Translations under genes and position numbers: made by a program
Origin: a virus
IMG/VR virus record: IMGVR_UViG_3300025101_000059
Span: 1 to 39,397 of that record
Strand: one strand, 5' to 3'
DNA: 39,397 bases
Shown here: in pieces, positions 1 to 6,268 of the stretch
Layout: each line of letters starts with the position of its first letter
Position numbering within the stretch: position 1 is the first letter of the stretch
Notes under the pieces: model-generated
Seen by the model: only the letters and a program-made list of their open reading frames with translations
What the model was told of the DNA's origin: nothing
The model's database searches: none

Positions 1-471
1 ATATTGTTCGGCGCATATTTTGAGACGGTGAAGCGATACTTCAAGAGTAGTCTTCTTGTATAGCAACTCTTGGTTTTTTAAATTCGTTCTGACAGATTGA
101 TGGCAAAGGTCAACACCCCGTCCAAATGGAATATTGAATTGCAGGGATGCACCCCAATTTAATGCGTAATTGTCCTTCTCAAATCTTGGGATCTCTGAGT
201 AATACTTTATCTCTCCCGTATCATCGTCATAGATAGGCGTTCTCGTGATTGTTTCTTTAGGTCTTGCAAAACTATGAGAATTTACAACATAAGGCGACAA
301 ACTAACATTAGGACTAACACATTGGATACCTTGAGAAAATCTATTTGTTACACCCGATGATGGGATTATTTGCGTAGCATTGTTGTTAACGACTCCAGAG
401 GAATTACTACTCGGCGAAGCCACAGTTGTATTTGCTATAACAGGAGTTTGACCCCCTATTAATAATATAAT
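1..471 (-). CDS. Secreted protein of unknown function, C-terminus cut by window edge
   Basis: The frame is open from about position 471 to the window edge without a stop, so at least 157 codons are present and the C-terminus is missing. It begins with a hydrophobic stretch (AIILLIGGQTPVIA) like a signal peptide, then a Ser/Asn-rich linker, then a more conserved-looking part with SPYVVNSHSFARP and WGASLQFNIPFGRG, ending in a Lys-rich helical segment. No ATG, GTG or TTG lies in frame near the expected start. ATT at 471 is the best guess, directly after the stop of the preceding gene, so translation may be coupled. It is the last of four leftward small genes with export-type N-termini. I do not recognise a function. 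Confidence 0.6.
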   Translation of the reverse strand, partial: MILLIGGQTPVIANTTVASPSSNSSGVVNNNATQIIPSSGVTNRFSQGIQCVSPNVSLSPYVVNSHSFARPKETITRTPIYDDDTGEIKYYSEIPRFEKDNYALNWGASLQFNIPFGRGVDLCHQSVRTNLKNQELLYKKTTLEVSLHRLKICAEQY

Positions 472-473
472 TG

Positions 474-911
474 CTACTGACCGAAGATGCTTATTGACTC
501 GCTCTGTTGCGTTGTCTCGACAGTTCGAGATACGTTTACAATTGACTCCAGACCAGGTGAAGTTACATGTTCGATTAGAGAAAATGGGGCGGCCTCGTTG
601 ACTATTTGCCATTGCGGAATCGTCTCCATTTGTGGACTTGTCCAGTTGTAATTAACTCCATTAATTGTTTGGGTCGTGGTGGATGTTGCAGAAGGATTAA
701 TAACAGTTCCTTCTTTTGGTTTGATATTTTGACCAGCAGCACTATATGTATATCCTGTGTTAAATGAATGGCTGGTCACTGTTTCCGTCAGTACAGATTG
801 GCTAGTGCTAGAAACACGCATTTCTCCTGACCTAAATGTTGGAACTAATGGTGCTGCTACTACGGTTTGACCTGCTATAAATGATATAAGTAGCAGCGTT
901 AATTTAATCAA
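474..911 (-). CDS. Small secreted Ser/Thr-rich protein, unknown function
   Basis: A 145-residue protein with a clear Sec-type signal peptide (MIKLTLLLISFIAGQTVVAA, cleavage probable near residue 20) and a mature part rich in Ser, Thr, Asn and Gln, of low complexity and without catalytic motifs. The start is TTG, overlapping the stop of the upstream 161-residue gene. Its N-terminus resembles that of the next gene downstream (hydrophobic core, then GGQTxVxA), so the two may be distant paralogues. Function unknown; export to the cell envelope is inferred from the signal peptide. Confidence 0.6.
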   Translation of the reverse strand: MIKLTLLLISFIAGQTVVAAPLVPTFRSGEMRVSSTSQSVLTETVTSHSFNTGYTYSAAGQNIKPKEGTVINPSATSTTTQTINGVNYNWTSPQMETIPQWQIVNEAAPFSLIEHVTSPGLESIVNVSRTVETTQQSESISIFGQ

Positions 912-1389
912 TTAATATCTCACTTTTTATACTTCCAATAGCTGTCGTATTCTCGCCTCCCGCCGTAAGCGAGATAACACCAGCCGATGTCACCCCACCA
1001 GCTAATGAACCTGCTGTGCCTCCTTTTGTACTTGTTTGATCACTGAAATTGCCCACTGTGCCTACTGTTGGAGCTGCACCACTCAGAGCATCGCCCTGAA
1101 AATAACTAGATTGAAAACTATATGACTCGCCTCCAGTAGCGTTCTGAGTCGCAACCACAGTACCGGGGTTATATATTCCTGATGTGATTGTTCCTGCTGA
1201 TAGCTGCCCAGCGTTATCACCTATCGCAGTATCCACCCCACTGCCCGAAATGCTAAACGTACTCGGCATCCTAGTAGAACTGGTTGAAGCAGCTCCAACT
1301 GTAATCTGAGCCGAAGAGACTATGGAGTGTCGTATTTCAGCTTGAGCTGGTGCAGCTAAAAGAAGAAAAAGGACAAACGGTTTAATCAT
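904..1389 (-). CDS. Small secreted Gly/Ser/Thr-rich protein, unknown function
   Basis: 161 residues starting at ATG, with a textbook signal peptide (MIKPFVLFLLLAAPAQA, cleavage after AQA near residue 17). The mature protein is rich in Gly, Ser and Thr, with repeating short turns such as GTITSGIYNPGTV and AGGVTSAGVISLTAGG that suggest a beta-rich surface or structural protein. The ATG overlaps the TGA of the upstream membrane protein (ATGA), implying translational coupling. A near copy of the recurrent ACCACGACC motif lies a few bases before the start, inside the Thr codons that end the upstream gene. I recognise no family. Confidence 0.65.
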   Translation of the reverse strand: MIKPFVLFLLLAAPAQAEIRHSIVSSAQITVGAASTSSTRMPSTFSISGSGVDTAIGDNAGQLSAGTITSGIYNPGTVVATQNATGGESYSFQSSYFQGDALSGAAPTVGTVGNFSDQTSTKGGTAGSLAGGVTSAGVISLTAGGENTTAIGSIKSEILID

Positions 1390-1670
1390 TTGTTCGTCGT
1401 GGTCGTAGTCTTATTGTCTAGTATAACTTTATCTTTCTTATTGTTACCATTCCCACTGCCAGGTTTTTTAACTTTAATTCCTGTTACTGTCGAAAGCACT
1501 TGCGATAATAAGCCGGCTGCAAAAGTCGTGTCTATGACACGGGTTGTGTTAGGCGAAAGGTATGAATACGATATGACCCCCAAGCACCAACAGAGAATAA
1601 TACTGCAAAAAACACTTGCTAATAGGGATGGTTTCTCTTCGCTACTCTTAACGTCTTCTTGTTCATCCAT
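1386..1670 (-). CDS. Small membrane protein, possible holin
   Basis: 94 residues. An acidic N-terminus (MDEQEDVKSSEEK) is followed by one strong transmembrane segment at about residues 17-39 (LLASVFCSIILCWCLGVISY), a second weaker hydrophobic stretch (TFAAGLLSQVLSTVTGI) and a charged tail ending in five Thr and NK. Size, membrane topology and position near the end of the structural module on a circular or terminally redundant map would fit a holin, but no holin family is recognised, so this is only a suggestion. It leads the leftward cluster of secreted proteins and is divergent from the small rightward genes starting at 1723. Confidence 0.55.
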   Translation of the reverse strand: MDEQEDVKSSEEKPSLLASVFCSIILCWCLGVISYSYLSPNTTRVIDTTFAAGLLSQVLSTVTGIKVKKPGSGNGNNKKDKVILDNKTTTTTNK

Positions 1671-1722
1671 AATTGCTCTACGGCCATGTAGCTACTATTC
1701 TAATGATAAGTGCAACTTATTT

Positions 1723-1887
1723 ATGCTTCTTTTAGTACGACCAATTCTTTTTGCTTTTCTTAAAAGCGAAAGCACTAAAAAACTAATCATTGATTTATTA
1801 CATGCGTTAGCTAAGTCAACAGATAACACACTCGACGATGGAGCAGTGGCCCTGATTGAGCGAAGTTTAATGAAAACGAAGAAATGA
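1723..1887 (+). CDS. Small 54-residue protein, unknown
   Basis: A rightward frame beginning with ATG at 1723 encodes a hydrophobic N-terminus (MLLLVRPILFAFL) followed by a charged amphipathic part (KSESTKKLIIDLLHALAKST) and a C-terminus with DDGAVALIERSL. The frame stays open further upstream, but that part is antisense to the leftward membrane protein, so I chose the internal ATG. Its stop overlaps the start of the next rightward gene (ATGA). The layout recalls small membrane-associated phage proteins. No function can be assigned. Confidence 0.5.
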   Translation: MLLLVRPILFAFLKSESTKKLIIDLLHALAKSTDNTLDDGAVALIERSLMKTKK

Positions 1888-2030
1888 ATAATGAGTTAAA
1901 AAATAATATGGATCGTGTGAAATATCAAAACGATCTATATGAAAAATCAGGCCGATCAGATCCGTCTCACCCTATGACTTGCCTTTTTACTGGTCTTCAT
2001 TTAGAAGAGGAGCAAAGGGAAAAGGGCTAG
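1884..2030 (+). CDS. Small 48-residue protein, unknown
   Basis: It starts in an ATGA overlap with the preceding small gene and ends with a few bases of convergent overlap with the leftward gene at 2027-2236. The sequence contains YEKSGRSDPSHPMTCLFTGL, a pattern I associate, from memory only, with tiny proteins of marine cyanophages. No function known. The coupled start and lack of a competing frame support it as real. Confidence 0.5.
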   Translation: MNNELKNNMDRVKYQNDLYEKSGRSDPSHPMTCLFTGLHLEEEQREKG

Positions 2031-2236
2031 GGGGCTGGAACGAGGATGTGTTGAGCATGTTCTGATCTTCTACCGTCAGGCCATTTAACAACGTAGTAGT
2101 AGGAAATACGATTCCTTACGTTGTATTTGTCCTTTACTTCAATGACCGTACCCACTGCTGCACCTGTTGCTAAATAAACGCCTGTGTTTATTTTTTTATT
2201 AACTTGATCGTTAATTTTGTATCTGGGGGTTGGCAT
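2027..2236 (-). CDS. Small basic SH3/KOW-like protein, unknown
   Basis: 69 residues from ATG at 2236 (MPTPRYKINDQV). The frame could begin further upstream, inside the exonuclease gene, but this ATG lies just after the exonuclease stop. The segment GTVIEVKDKYNV followed by YYYVVKWPDGRRSEH looks like a small five-stranded SH3- or KOW-like barrel. A degenerate copy of the ACCACGACC motif (CCACGAC) lies about eight bases before the start. Likely the last gene of the replication cluster; role unknown. Confidence 0.55.
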   Translation of the reverse strand: MPTPRYKINDQVNKKINTGVYLATGAAVGTVIEVKDKYNVRNRISYYYVVKWPDGRRSEHAQHILVPAP

Positions 2237-2238
2237 TG

Positions 2239-3018
2239 TTAGTCGTGGAAATTTGGAATAAATACTTCTCTTGGATATGGAGGTTCCCATAGAATTGGTT
2301 TTCCATTTTCGTGGTCATACTCTCCATTTCTAAGAATCCGAGCACACCTAGCCATTGTTAAAACAGAAGGTGTTTCCTCTGGTTTCTTTTTTGCTGTCTT
2401 TATATAAGTAGCTTTTACGAGTTCCCATAAATCATGCTGATCAGTAGCCCCTGCAATGATCTTGGCTGCAGTTTTTGGACCTACACCTGGACAGCCTGGG
2501 TATCCATCGCAAGCATCTCCAGTTAAAACCTGTGTATAGAAAGACAAATCAGCTTCCCACTCAGAGATCTCTTGCAAAGAACCTTCTGAATCAATATGGA
2601 TTCCAGGAATAGTTCTTAGATCTTTATCTCTTGAATAGATAACGTCATCTTCCTCATAAGAAATACCAACTACATCATCGGCTTCGACATTGGGTAACGT
2701 GAGGATGGGCCATGTTTTATTAAGCCACTTCCGTAATGCTGAATACCCTGCAGGTTTTCTGTATTTGAGGCGATTTGATTTGTAAAAGGGATAGACCGAA
2801 TAGCGGTAATTCGTCCTGTCACCCACGGCCAAGAATATTTCATGGTTGGGGGCAAATGATTGAACACGTTCGATTTCTGAGGTGATGGCATCTTTGGCTT
2901 CAGTGATACGACATTGATAAGTCCAGACATCTGGAGAGAACTCAACTTCATATTCCGCGCTAGAGGCGCAACGATAAAGATCAGGCTCTACGTCATAGAT
3001 CAATTTCGGCTCGGTCAT
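2239..3018 (-). CDS. 5'-3' exonuclease, T7 gp6-like (FEN family)
   Basis: 259 residues from ATG at 3018. Family features: an N-terminal LIYDVEPDLYR segment; GDRTNYRY and the arch-like region with R/K-rich YKSNRLKYRK; the acidic metal-binding cluster VEADDVVG near residues 115-125; SRDKDLR; and the helix-three-turn-helix signature LTGDACDGYPGCPGVGPKTAAKI near residues 165-190. In T7-like phages this enzyme removes RNA primers and degrades host DNA. It ends the leftward replication operon. An upstream in-frame TTG at 3033 is possible, but ATG at 3018 gives the conventional start. Confidence 0.9.
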   Translation of the reverse strand: MTEPKLIYDVEPDLYRCASSAEYEVEFSPDVWTYQCRITEAKDAITSEIERVQSFAPNHEIFLAVGDRTNYRYSVYPFYKSNRLKYRKPAGYSALRKWLNKTWPILTLPNVEADDVVGISYEEDDVIYSRDKDLRTIPGIHIDSEGSLQEISEWEADLSFYTQVLTGDACDGYPGCPGVGPKTAAKIIAGATDQHDLWELVKATYIKTAKKKPEETPSVLTMARCARILRNGEYDHENGKPILWEPPYPREVFIPNFHD

Positions 3019-3121
3019 GGTTTTGTTTCGCAAGAATTAGTTTTGCTTTAAGGAGTTTTAGTTCAGCTATCCGATCATCAATAGCTTTGAGTTGTTCTTC
3101 TCGCCAAGAAGTAGAAGTCAT
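2993..3121 (-). CDS. 42-residue coiled-coil protein, unknown
   Basis: A small frame, MTSTSWREEQLKAIDDRIAE..., linked by an ATGA overlap to the gene upstream and overlapping the exonuclease start by about 26 bases. The sequence is nearly all charged or Leu-rich helix and probably forms a short coiled coil. Tight packing on both sides supports it. No function known. Confidence 0.5.
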   Translation of the reverse strand: MTSTSWREEQLKAIDDRIAELKLLKAKLILAKQNHDRAEIDL

Positions 3122-3240
3122 TTTTCGTGATAGTCCTTAATCCTATGAAGGGCTTCTAAATAGCCATCCCACCACATAGATTTGAGCTTGTTACCTTTAT
3201 CAAACTCATCGCAGTAAGACTCATTAGCGTCAATGATCAT
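3118..3240 (-). CDS. 40-residue protein, unknown
   Basis: Begins at ATG 3240 within an overlap with the preceding gene's stop and reads MIIDANESYCDEFDKG... to DYHEK, ending in an ATGA overlap with the next gene. An AGGAG sequence lies about ten bases upstream as a ribosome site. The longer in-frame extension is antisense-free but overlaps the 93-residue gene heavily, so the short version is preferred. Small charged protein with a WWDGYLEAL helix; function unknown. Confidence 0.5.
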   Translation of the reverse strand: MIIDANESYCDEFDKGNKLKSMWWDGYLEALHRIKDYHEK

Positions 3241-3511
3241 GGCTTTGATCGTCTCCTGACTTACTTTCACTGGAGTCTTTTTCGGCGGTGTCGTTTGGAA
3301 AAGAGTCGTATCCAAGAACGGAGCGTATATTTTCGAGATCAGCGACTCGTTTGGCATAGTCTCTTTCATTTTCTTTGTAAATAATGGTGCAAGATGTTGG
3401 ATAAATTTCAGTAACCATTGCTTTCTTCCAGGTAGAACCAAAGAAGAAGTAAACAGCTTGTGCTTTTCTGAGTTGATTCCAATTCAGAACGGGATGGCCT
3501 GGTCTTCCCAT
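3230..3511 (-). CDS. Small protein with possible SH3-like core, unknown
   Basis: 93 residues from ATG 3511 (MGRPGHPVLNWNQL), overlapping the 3' end of the primase-helicase by about 28 bases. The middle (AVYFFFGSTWKKAMVTEIYPTS) looks like a beta-rich small domain; the C-terminus is acidic and hydrophilic (SSESKSGDDQSHDH). It occupies part of the interval where T7-like phages carry DNA polymerase, but has no polymerase feature. Function unknown. Confidence 0.55.
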   Translation of the reverse strand: MGRPGHPVLNWNQLRKAQAVYFFFGSTWKKAMVTEIYPTSCTIIYKENERDYAKRVADLENIRSVLGYDSFPNDTAEKDSSESKSGDDQSHDH

Positions 3512-5064
3512 GTGTGATTTAGAGATTGGGTTTGTTCGTCGAAGTGAAATGAGCCTGCATACCCAGTCCGTCCCAACATTCGATTTTTCAAGCATTGGGA
3601 GTGAGTAGTGTGTTCTCCTCTTTTTCTAGAGAGGGCCCAAATCGTGTCTGACAACTGGACAATTCCATGTGAACCGCGAATGTTATGTAGCTCTGGTGAA
3701 CTACCGTTTTCAAAATTTTCTCCACTAGAGGAGCGATTGAGATGACTGATAGCGAACACTGTGCATTTAGTAGCAGCAATGAAACTTCTGATCTTGGTGA
3801 TCATCGAATCCAAATGTCTTGTGTCTTGAGCTAAACCACTACCAATAATCGTTAGATGATCAAGGTAGAGATGCTGACAACCAAGACTCATAACCATGTA
3901 CTTCATCCTTTGGAGGATGACCTTTTCATCAAGCGATCCAAAATGATCAAACAACTCAAGGTTTCCAGAACCCGTAACAAACTTGTCAGCTTGTGCGATG
4001 TTCTGAACTTGTTCATCAGTTAGTCCTGCATAGTTTTGTCGAGCGTGAAGCTGCAAACCAGAGGCCATTCCAACGAAGCGAAAGACTGCTTCTTCTGCTG
4101 TCTCTTCTAATCCAATCCAGCCTACTTTTATACCTCTCTCCATATCATGTAATGCCAACGCCCTTGCAAAGGTTGTCTTACCAATGCCTGACCCCGCAAT
4201 TAATACGATGAGTTGGTTGTCATAGAAAGGTGTCTTGTCATTCCAGAAACCAAAAGCACAATTTGTTGCTCTTCGATCTGGTGGTTTCTTTGCTATCCCT
4301 GCATAAGCAGAGGCAGGTTTAATTCCATCAGGTCTTAACTCTTTAGCTGCAGAAATTGCTTCCTTTAGAGCGTGAGCACCTAATTCTTGGAGAGTGTCAT
4401 TGGCATCTTTCTTAGGAAAGACAACACGACGAACTTGGCCTGGTTCAAAGAGAGCGACAAGATCATCAGCAGCAGCATTACCTGGATCATCGTTATCAGT
4501 GCAGACATAAATAACTTTGAACTGACTGAAGAAATTGAACTTCTTTTTTACAAAATTAGCTGCATTCTGTGCTCCATTTGGAACAGAGACTCCAACTATT
4601 TTTCCACTGGTGGCTGCATAGACTGAGGGGGCATCGAACTCGCCTTCGCATATAGCGATTGCATCATGGTGGGTAGGATTTGCGAGATGTGAACCAAACC
4701 CTGCGACTGATTTCGCGTCACCTTTCCAGGAGATTTTTTTCTCATTAGATCTTTGTTTAACTGCAATGTTTTTTCCTGAGTCGTCTCGATAAAGGAAAGC
4801 AACGCCTGTTTCTGTCTTGAGAATGTTGTATTGATCAAGTACACGTTTAGGTATGCCTCGATAATGGTCAGACTCCCAAGGTGGTAAATCTTCAATAGGT
4901 TTCATTGGCCGAAAAGGTTCCTGTCTGGGAGCTTTTTCAGGGGTTTCTCCTTTCGTGAACTTTTGGCAGGCGAAACAGAACGTGTGGTCCGTGTAGATCG
5001 CCAAAGCGTCAGAGCTATCGCAGTCGGGGCAAGAATCGTGACGAACAAAACGGGATTCACCCAT
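3484..5064 (-). CDS. Primase-helicase, T7 gp4-like
   Basis: 526 residues from ATG 5064, overlapping the zinc-ribbon gene by eight bases. The N-terminus has a zinc-binding domain with Cys12, Cys15, Cys30 and Cys33 (CPDC...CFAC). A TOPRIM-type primase core follows (AICEGEFDAPSVYA and VCTDNDDPGNAAA, with the acidic residues expected for metal binding), then a RecA-like DnaB/T7 helicase domain with Walker A GSGIGKTT near residue 290, GWIGLEETAEE, and HLYLDHLTIIGSG as Walker B region. The protein should unwind DNA and prime lagging-strand synthesis. Because no phage DNA polymerase is seen, it probably has to work with a host polymerase or one encoded outside the window. Confidence 0.93.
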   Translation of the reverse strand: MGESRFVRHDSCPDCDSSDALAIYTDHTFCFACQKFTKGETPEKAPRQEPFRPMKPIEDLPPWESDHYRGIPKRVLDQYNILKTETGVAFLYRDDSGKNIAVKQRSNEKKISWKGDAKSVAGFGSHLANPTHHDAIAICEGEFDAPSVYAATSGKIVGVSVPNGAQNAANFVKKKFNFFSQFKVIYVCTDNDDPGNAAADDLVALFEPGQVRRVVFPKKDANDTLQELGAHALKEAISAAKELRPDGIKPASAYAGIAKKPPDRRATNCAFGFWNDKTPFYDNQLIVLIAGSGIGKTTFARALALHDMERGIKVGWIGLEETAEEAVFRFVGMASGLQLHARQNYAGLTDEQVQNIAQADKFVTGSGNLELFDHFGSLDEKVILQRMKYMVMSLGCQHLYLDHLTIIGSGLAQDTRHLDSMITKIRSFIAATKCTVFAISHLNRSSSGENFENGSSPELHNIRGSHGIVQLSDTIWALSRKRGEHTTHSQCLKNRMLGRTGYAGSFHFDEQTQSLNHTWEDQAIPF

Positions 5065-5251
5065 CTCCCTCCCCTGGAGGTTTGTCAACAACTAAACCTC
5101 TGGATTGACCAGCAAAAACAGCTAGAAATTCCTCGGTAGTAAAGGACTTACCGCACTTTTTACAAATGCGATAACGCCTTAGTTTTTGTGTTTTGCTTTG
5201 GACTTCACGAACAGTGCTTTTGTCGTGACCACAGTGAGGGCAAGGAATCAT
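5057..5251 (-). CDS. NrdR-like zinc-ribbon protein
   Basis: 64 residues with Cys4-X2-Cys7 and Cys30-X2-Cys33 enclosing a basic RRYRICKKCGKSFTTEEF stretch. This closely resembles the N-terminal zinc ribbon of NrdR, the repressor of ribonucleotide reductase genes, but the ATP-cone domain that follows in NrdR is missing. The fold would bind DNA or RNA. Its place between resolvase and primase-helicase, with overlaps at both ends, suggests a replication or transcription accessory role. The target is unknown. Confidence 0.75.
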   Translation of the reverse strand: MIPCPHCGHDKSTVREVQSKTQKLRRYRICKKCGKSFTTEEFLAVFAGQSRGLVVDKPPGEGDG

Positions 5252-5622
5252 TCATCTTCCTCCCATGTGATATGGAGAATGATGTGTGCTTCTTTCTCCT
5301 TTGTGTGATGCCATTGAAGTGTCATGTTCCCGATAACTTTTACGTTGTCGTCTTTCCAAATCAGACCATTACCTGCATCAAGAATTGATCCGGCTCTGTT
5401 ATCAAGATCTCCACGAGCAGGGCCGCGAAAACTGATATGCAGATTGTTTACAAACTCAAGTGGTTCTCTAGTCCAGAACTCAGTCATGTGTGCTCTGGCA
5501 TTTTTGATCCACTTCTTGTAAACAGGATCGTTGTATGGTCGGCTTTGACCCATAAAGGATCTAGGTCTTGGCTTTGAAATAGGACGTAAAGGCAGAATTA
5601 CTTCTGCTGTTTTAACGCCCAT
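5248..5622 (-). CDS. RusA-family Holliday junction resolvase
   Basis: 124 residues with the RusA pattern: an N-terminal PRPRS motif, then GDLDNRAGSILDAGNG with Asp72 and Asp74, and IWKDDNVKV with Asp91/Asp92. RusA of E. coli uses Asp70, Asp72 and Asp91, so spacing is close to the family. It would cut branched DNA before packaging, the role played in T7 by the unrelated gp3 endonuclease. It overlaps the genes on both sides by one to four bases, in the operon with SSB and helicase. Confidence 0.85.
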   Translation of the reverse strand: MGVKTAEVILPLRPISKPRPRSFMGQSRPYNDPVYKKWIKNARAHMTEFWTREPLEFVNNLHISFRGPARGDLDNRAGSILDAGNGLIWKDDNVKVIGNMTLQWHHTKEKEAHIILHITWEEDE

Positions 5623-6188
5623 CAGAATGGAGCACCTTCTGCTTCAGCTACTGAATAACCGCCTGAAATTTCCTCGAAGACATCATCTTCTTTAGGTAAA
5701 GATCCACCTGTGTACTCAATAAGATCAATGACTTGCATCATCTTTGGTTGCAAGGTCATTCCTGATCCGGCTTTGTTGTTCCAGGCATAAATATCAAAAG
5801 CAATAATCACTCTTGATCCATTACCGATTTCTGTAGAAACAGGCCAAGCAGTTCTTTTGGAATCAAATACTGTTGGACCTTCTGATCTACTTCCGTCTTT
5901 ACGAGTGAAGCAAGGTAACTTGAATTTCACGACGAGCTTTGCACTGTCATCTTTATCAGGAAGACAGTTGAACCAATAAGTATTCTTTTTGGCTTGAGTT
6001 CCATGCAATTCATAGAACTTTTGCTCCATCATTTCGGTCCATTCGATGACATTTTTATCCCTGCCATCTAGGAATAATTCAGCCGTCCATTCATCAGGCT
6101 TTCCTTCTTCATAGGCTGGTCGTGCGTCGCCTAAGAGTTTGCACCAACGGATCTCTCCTTGTGGTGTCTTGATTAATTCCTTGGCCAA
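5622..6188 (-). CDS. Single-stranded DNA-binding protein, T7 gp2.5-like
   Basis: 188 residues from TTG 6188, with a GGAG ribosome site about eight bases upstream (no ATG is available). The core is a probable OB-fold with many aromatic residues (IRWCKLLGDARPAYEEG, NTYWFNCLPDKDD). The C-terminus is acidic and ends in Phe (EDDVFEEISGG...GAPF), as in T7 gp2.5, where the acidic tail contacts polymerase and helicase. It is placed between RNA polymerase and resolvase, as in cyanopodoviruses. The family call rests on position, size and tail and is less certain than that of the enzymes. Confidence 0.8.
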   Translation of the reverse strand: MAKELIKTPQGEIRWCKLLGDARPAYEEGKPDEWTAELFLDGRDKNVIEWTEMMEQKFYELHGTQAKKNTYWFNCLPDKDDSAKLVVKFKLPCFTRKDGSRSEGPTVFDSKRTAWPVSTEIGNGSRVIIAFDIYAWNNKAGSGMTLQPKMMQVIDLIEYTGGSLPKEDDVFEEISGGYSVAEAEGAPF

Positions 6189-6268
6189 AAGACTCCATAT
6201 ATAGGGTGTTTCATAAAGGTAAACTACTCTCCGCCCCTGTGCAAGTCCTATGATTCAAAGTTGTTATT
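6189..6268 (-). promoter_or_regulatory. Short intergenic leader of the SSB gene
   Basis: About 80 bases between RNA polymerase stop and SSB start. In the leftward sense it contains CACCCTATATATGGAG just before the SSB ribosome site, which could include a promoter or be only an AT-rich leader. It is the only gap in the module from 8674 to 2027. Confidence 0.25.

Noticed and set aside
1390-1722. Upstream part of a rightward frame that ends at 1887
   Set aside because: Antisense to the leftward membrane protein gene and full of low-complexity Val/Leu; only the part from ATG 1723 looks like protein.
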